Source of the DNA: Chloroflexota bacterium
Lineage (GTDB): Bacteria > Chloroflexota > Limnocylindria > Limnocylindrales > CSP1-4
Assembly (NCBI GenBank): GCA_021812735.1
Contig: JAKAMV010000372.1
Location: 1 to 8,741, forward strand
Direction: 5' to 3'
DNA length: 8,741 nt
Positions 6,044 to 8,741 of this stretch are shown here, in pieces. Within the stretch, counting starts at the first letter, position 1; each line of letters starts with the position of its first letter. Below the pieces are notes generated by a model. It made no database searches, was not told the origin of the DNA, and was given only the letters and a program-made list of their open reading frames with translations. The position numbers and the translations under genes are program-made.

Positions 6044-6757
6044 TCAGGGCGCCTCCCCATCTTCTGTCGGAGCGGCGGCGGGCAGCTCGAGCTCCAGCTG
6101 TGGGCCGACCGCCGACGTGACGGTCGCCGGACGCGTGGCCCGTGCGACGCGCCGTGGCCGGGGTCGCACCCCGTGCGCCAGCAGCGGCTCGCCCAGCAGC
6201 GCCGCCAGGCGCTCCGCGATCGGCCACCAGTCGGTCGCGTCCGTGACGTCAGAGGCCCGCACGCTGACGAGACGCTCGGGGCGCAGGAACTGGGGGAGGA
6301 CCTGATCGAGGATCGCCTCGATCTCATCGCGAAAGGCGTCGCTGGTGCTCCGCACGCCGTCAGGCCGGAGCGCGACGTCGGGCACCAGGCGGACCACCAG
6401 GTCGTACGTCGCCGACCAGGCTCGGACGAACGGCTCCATGGCGAAGCGATCGACCATGGCGCACGCCCGCAGGTAGTAGGCGTAGTTGTCGACCACGCCT
6501 CGGTCGGTCACCAGCGCCTCGGCCTTGGGCGCCAGCTCGAGTTCCTGGCGGACCTGCGACACGAGCACCCAGAGCTGCGCTTCGCAGGTCGCGGCTTCGT
6601 TGATGCCGAGCGGGTTGTCGCGGACGACCTCGCGGCCGTACTCGACGGAGCGCCCCGCACGTTGTAGGGTCCCGACGAAGGCGTGGGCGGCGGTCGTCTT
6701 ACGGACCCCGTGGGAACCGACGAAGGCGATCTTGGCATGCCGGGTCCAAGCACTCAC
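6044..6757 (-). CDS. P-loop NTPase (AAA_28/NadR-like kinase fold) with altered Walker A
   Basis: Soluble nucleotide-binding protein of 237 residues. Residues 10-22 (IAFVGSHGVRKTT) are a P-loop with K20 and T21, but the glycine normally just before the lysine is R19. VTDRGVVDNYAYY (83-95) resembles the Walker B or DR region of NadR-like and nucleotide-kinase-fold ATPases. The core ends near 190 and is followed by a proline/alanine-rich tail of about 45 residues that looks disordered. I infer an ATPase or small-molecule kinase; the substrate cannot be read. The GTG at 6757 is the only start before the P-loop. It has no Shine-Dalgarno but a TAGGCT hexamer 6 nt upstream, consistent with a leaderless mRNA. 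The preceding Fur gene is on the same strand, 144 bp away across a tandem repeat, so it is probably transcribed separately. Confidence 0.82.
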   Translation of the reverse strand: MSAWTRHAKIAFVGSHGVRKTTAAHAFVGTLQRAGRSVEYGREVVRDNPLGINEAATCEAQLWVLVSQVRQELELAPKAEALVTDRGVVDNYAYYLRACAMVDRFAMEPFVRAWSATYDLVVRLVPDVALRPDGVRSTSDAFRDEIEAILDQVLPQFLRPERLVSVRASDVTDATDWWPIAERLAALLGEPLLAHGVRPRPRRVARATRPATVTSAVGPQLELELPAAAPTEDGEAP

Positions 6758-6763
6758 CGGAGA

Positions 6764-6769
6764 AGCCTA
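6764..6769 (-). promoter_or_regulatory. possible -10 element for a leaderless ATPase mRNA
   Basis: TAGGCT on the minus strand is followed by 6 nt and then the GTG start at 6757, the spacing expected if transcription begins at the start codon. No clear -35 is visible. Confidence 0.35.
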
Positions 6770-6848
6770 GCGGCTTGGGTCGCGCCGTGGGCGCGCGTGC
6801 TCCCGTGGCGGGCGGCGCGCCGGCCGACACGTTGGACGATCAGCGGCG

Positions 6849-6912
6849 CCCCGGGCGTCGCGTTCAGCCCCGGGGGTCGCGTGCAGCCCCGGGGGTCGCG
6901 TTCAGCCCCGGG
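6849..6912. repeat. 19-bp tandem repeat, three full copies and a partial fourth
   Basis: Units at 6849-6867, 6868-6886 and 6887-6905 follow CCCCGGGGGTCGCGTTCAG; unit 1 has C for G at its eighth base and unit 2 has G for T at its sixteenth. CCCCGGG at 6906-6912 begins a fourth. Each unit holds the palindromic core CCCCGGG(G). The array begins inside the last codons of the Fur gene, includes its stop codon, and fills half the gap to the ATPase gene. Confidence 0.85.
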
Positions 6913-7345
6913 TGCACCCCACGCAGCGACCGAAGATCGCCAGGTGGCTCAGGTCGACGTCGAAGCCATGCCGACGGTGCAGCAACCCGAGGAAGTCGCC
7001 CAGTTCGTCCGCACCGATCTCCCGGGTGGTGCCGCACTCACGGCAGATCAGGTGCGCGTGCGGCGCTTCGGCGGCAGGCTGGAACTCCTCGCGGCCATCG
7101 GCGTCGTGGATGTGCGTGATGAGCCCGAGATCCTCGAGCAGATGCAGGGTGCGATACACGGTGGAGGGCACGAAATCGGCATCTTCCTCCAGGCAGCGCT
7201 CGACGATCTGGGCCGCCGTCACATGCCCCTCGAACTCGGCCAGGGCTGCGACGACTGCGCGGCGCTGGGGGGTGAGGCGCAGATGGCGACCCCGCAGCTG
7301 AGCGGCGACATCGGCCCAGGCCAGCCGGGAGGTTCCATCTGCCAT
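6902..7345 (-). CDS. Fur-family transcriptional repressor
   Basis: Metal- or peroxide-responsive DNA-binding repressor of 147 residues, typical for Fur/Zur/PerR, acting as a cytoplasmic dimer. The N-terminal winged helix is clear: LRLTPQRRAVVAAL (22-35), then VPSTVYRTLHLLEDLGLI (59-76) with the recognition helix. The hinge and dimer domain carry HIHDADGREEF and PHAHLICRECG. Two CxxC pairs, C101/C104 and C141/C144, form the structural zinc site common in this family. Which metal it senses cannot be decided. ATG at 7345 has no Shine-Dalgarno; TATCCT lies 9 nt upstream, suggesting a nearly leaderless mRNA. Its TGA (6904-6902) lies inside the third unit of the 19-bp repeat. No obvious Fur-box palindrome is seen upstream. 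Confidence 0.93.
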   Translation of the reverse strand: MADGTSRLAWADVAAQLRGRHLRLTPQRRAVVAALAEFEGHVTAAQIVERCLEEDADFVPSTVYRTLHLLEDLGLITHIHDADGREEFQPAAEAPHAHLICRECGTTREIGADELGDFLGLLHRRHGFDVDLSHLAIFGRCVGCTRG

Positions 7346-7354
7346 CGCCGAGCG

Positions 7355-7360
7355 AGGATA
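7355..7360 (-). promoter_or_regulatory. possible -10 element of the Fur-family gene
   Basis: TATCCT on the minus strand lies 9 nt before the ATG at 7345, which would give a 5' leader of only 2-3 nt. No convincing -35 accompanies it. Confidence 0.35.
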
Positions 7361-7409
7361 GCAGCGACGCTGGCGACTGCGGCACCGATCTCTGCTCCCG
7401 ACCGCTGCG

Positions 7410-7724
7410 TCAGCGCTCGGGCGGTTCCTCCGGATCGAGCCGGACCGCGCGGCCCTCGATGATCGTGTCCTGCGGTGGGCGCCGCCGCCAGCGTCCCCAG
7501 CGGTCCGGCAGACCGCTGAACGGCACGAGGTACAGGAGCAGCAGGAGCGGGATCAGGTAGCGCCCGAGCGCCTCGAACTCGATCGCAACCAGGCCGAGCG
7601 CCAGCAGCGAGACCAGGTACCCAATGCGCCATTCGAGCCCGGTGCCTGCGAGCCAGAGTCGGCGCGTGGGGAGCAACGCCAGCAGGAACAGCACGAAGAG
7701 GAGTGTGACGGTCAGGTAGCCCAT
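7410..7724 (-). CDS. small membrane protein with three transmembrane segments, unknown function
   Basis: I do not recognise a family. The 104-residue protein has three hydrophobic helices, about residues 4-18 (VTLLFVLFLLALL), 33-48 (YLVSLLALGLVAIEF) and 54-67 (YLIPLLLLLYLVPF), then a basic stretch (DRWGRWRRRPP) and an acidic C-terminal tail ending DPEEPPER. That implies a small inner-membrane protein with a charged cytoplasmic tail. ATG at 7724 is chosen because TACCAT (7737-7732) lies 7 nt upstream, as for a leaderless mRNA; ATG at 7733 in the same frame would add three residues. It lies 64 bp before the Fur-family gene on the same strand. Third-position GC is high, which supports a real gene. 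Confidence 0.7.
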   Translation of the reverse strand: MGYLTVTLLFVLFLLALLPTRRLWLAGTGLEWRIGYLVSLLALGLVAIEFEALGRYLIPLLLLLYLVPFSGLPDRWGRWRRRPPQDTIIEGRAVRLDPEEPPER

Positions 7725-7731
7725 TGACGCC

Positions 7732-7737
7732 ATGGTA
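7732..7737 (-). promoter_or_regulatory. possible -10 element of the small membrane protein gene
   Basis: TACCAT on the minus strand, 7 nt before the ATG at 7724. Same TANNNT pattern as at the other starts here; no clear -35. Confidence 0.3.
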
Positions 7738-8099
7738 CGCGCGACGGGCCTGGGTACACCGTTCCGGGCACGGGCCCCGCCTCGAACCGGTGCACGTCGA
7801 CCTCGTCGAACAGCATCTCGGTCGTGGTCGCCCAGCTGGCGCAGCGTGTCGTGCCGACCGACCTGCAGGAAGTGGCGGGGGTCGGCCAGGCGAGCGCCGC
7901 CCGCGGCACCCGACGGGTCGTCCAGGTCGTGCTGGACACGGCGAAGCTGACTGCGGACGGGGCCTCGGTGCAGCAGGTCTCCGGGATCTCGCCGCCGACC
8001 GACGAGGTGGCGCGCGCGCGGGCCGGGTCCCCTCGGCGGGTCGCGATAGGGACGATCGGCTCGGGGCAGCCGCCGCACGTCGACCAGCCGGCCCCCCGG
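7734..8099. other. 366-bp gap with unexplained coding-like periodicity
   Basis: It lies between the permease stop and the small membrane protein. On the plus strand, the frame with codons starting at positions divisible by 3 (from 7728) has GC of about 75/60/93 by codon position over 7785-8099 by hand count, a pattern typical of genes in this genome. It reads for example VVVAQLAQRVVPTDLQEVAG. However, it has no convincing start, and no stop appears before the window end, where it is simply antisense to the permease. No family is recognised. A gene remnant is the likeliest explanation. Confidence 0.4.
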
Positions 8100-8741
8100 T
8101 CAGTCCGCGGCGGCTTCTGCCGCCTTCCGCTCCTTCTCCTCGCGCCGGTAGGGGACATCGAGGACCACGATGTCAGGGCGTCCGACGAGCGCCGTCCGGA
8201 TCCGGCGCGCGTTCTGGTTGAAGAGCAGCCGGTCCCACCAGTGCCGTGGCTCCAGCTCCGGGATCAGCACGACGAGCACCGCGTCAGGATCCTCTTCCTG
8301 CGCAACCTCCAGGTAGCGGAGGAACGGGCGCACCAGCGAGCGGTACGGCGATTCGATCAGCACCACCGGCACGCCCGGCATCTGCCGATCGACACGTGCC
8401 CGGAACTCTTCGCCCTTTTCCGGATCTTCCGCCACGTGCACGATCGAGACGTCCGTCGACATCGTGCGCGCGACCTTGACCCCCTGCACGACGGCGCGTG
8501 TGAACGCCGGCGCGACCACGATCACGTGCTGCCGCCGATGGGGCGGCTGGATCATGGCCGTCGGGCGCACGTCGAGCTCCGCGCGCTCCTGCTGGTAGGC
8601 ACGATGCACCAGCAGCATCAGCCCGACGAGCACCGGCACGACCAGGATGATGATCCACGCCCCGAGGGCGAACTTCGCGATCGCGAAGATCATCGTGACG
8701 AGCGCGGTGGCCACGGCGCCCAGGCCGTTGAGGAAGGCGCT
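8100..8741 (-). CDS. APC-family amino-acid permease, C-terminal 213 residues (5' end outside the window)
   Basis: C-terminal part of an amino acid-polyamine-organocation superfamily permease. The visible part opens with SAFLNGLGAVATALVTMIFAIAKF, the region before the last membrane helix (WIIILVVPVLVGLMLLVHRAY). A cytoplasmic domain of about 140 residues resembling a universal-stress-protein fold follows: HVIVVAPAFTRAVVQGVKVAR, VSIVHVAEDPEKG, VPVVLIESPYRSL, DAVLVVLIPE. It ends in RHWWDRLLFNQNARRIRTAL and DIVVLDVPYR, close to the conserved C-terminal block of this permease subgroup. TGA is at 8102-8100. The substrate is unknown; the soluble domain is presumed regulatory. The frame is intact up to the window edge. 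Confidence 0.9.
   Translation of the reverse strand, partial: SAFLNGLGAVATALVTMIFAIAKFALGAWIIILVVPVLVGLMLLVHRAYQQERAELDVRPTAMIQPPHRRQHVIVVAPAFTRAVVQGVKVARTMSTDVSIVHVAEDPEKGEEFRARVDRQMPGVPVVLIESPYRSLVRPFLRYLEVAQEEDPDAVLVVLIPELEPRHWWDRLLFNQNARRIRTALVGRPDIVVLDVPYRREEKERKAAEAAAD

Noticed and set aside
7410..8078. Longer 222-codon version of the small membrane protein
   Set aside because: The N-terminal extension is Arg/Gly/Asp-rich and antisense-like; the hydrophobic protein starts at 7724 or 7733.
1..8741. CRISPR array, transposase, integrase, toxin-antitoxin or defence genes
   Set aside because: None was found. The only tandem repeat (6849-6912) has no spacers, and no recombinase motifs were seen in the real reading frames.

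Overview
The window is high-GC bacterial DNA whose real genes use G or C heavily at third codon positions. Many starts lack a clear Shine-Dalgarno and instead have a TANNNT -10-like hexamer 6-9 nt upstream, suggesting leaderless transcripts. The gene mix (PhoB-type regulator, Fur repressor, APC permease with a universal-stress-like tail, CtaB-like UbiA enzyme) fits a soil or freshwater Chloroflexota or actinobacterial lineage. That placement is inference; no marker gene settles it.

Left part (1-2469). A response regulator on the minus strand is cut by the window start. It is divergent from a complete tRNA-Lys(TTT) at 615-690 with an encoded CCA. Positions 691-1151 hold no clear gene but do hold a 25-nt fragment matching the 3' end of a tRNA-Pro (minus strand), a good sigma70-type promoter, a 23-codon leaderless ORF and two strong hairpins. 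These lead into a LysE-family exporter (1152-1778, plus). A hemerythrin-like protein (minus) converges on the exporter.

Middle (2864-5262, minus). A two-gene operon encodes an unrecognised protein with about 12 membrane segments, followed with an ATGA overlap by a CtaB-like prenyltransferase. The pairing hints at heme O or another prenylated cofactor, but the 12-segment protein lacks the histidine pattern of a heme-copper oxidase. The gaps 2470-2863 and 5263-6043 hold no gene I can support.

Right part (6044-8741, all minus). In transcription order: the C-terminal third of an APC amino-acid permease, a small three-segment membrane protein, a Fur-family zinc-site repressor, and a P-loop ATPase with an Arg in place of the last Walker A glycine. 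A 19-bp tandem repeat sits on the Fur stop codon. The 366-bp gap between permease and small membrane protein has strong unexplained codon-like periodicity.

The main leads for novelty are the 12-segment protein/CtaB-like operon, the leader of the LysE gene, and a 21-bp imperfect direct repeat (681-701 and 5956-5976) that starts in the tRNA-Lys 3' end and brackets the left and middle parts. I see no CRISPR array, integrase, transposase or recognisable defence system.
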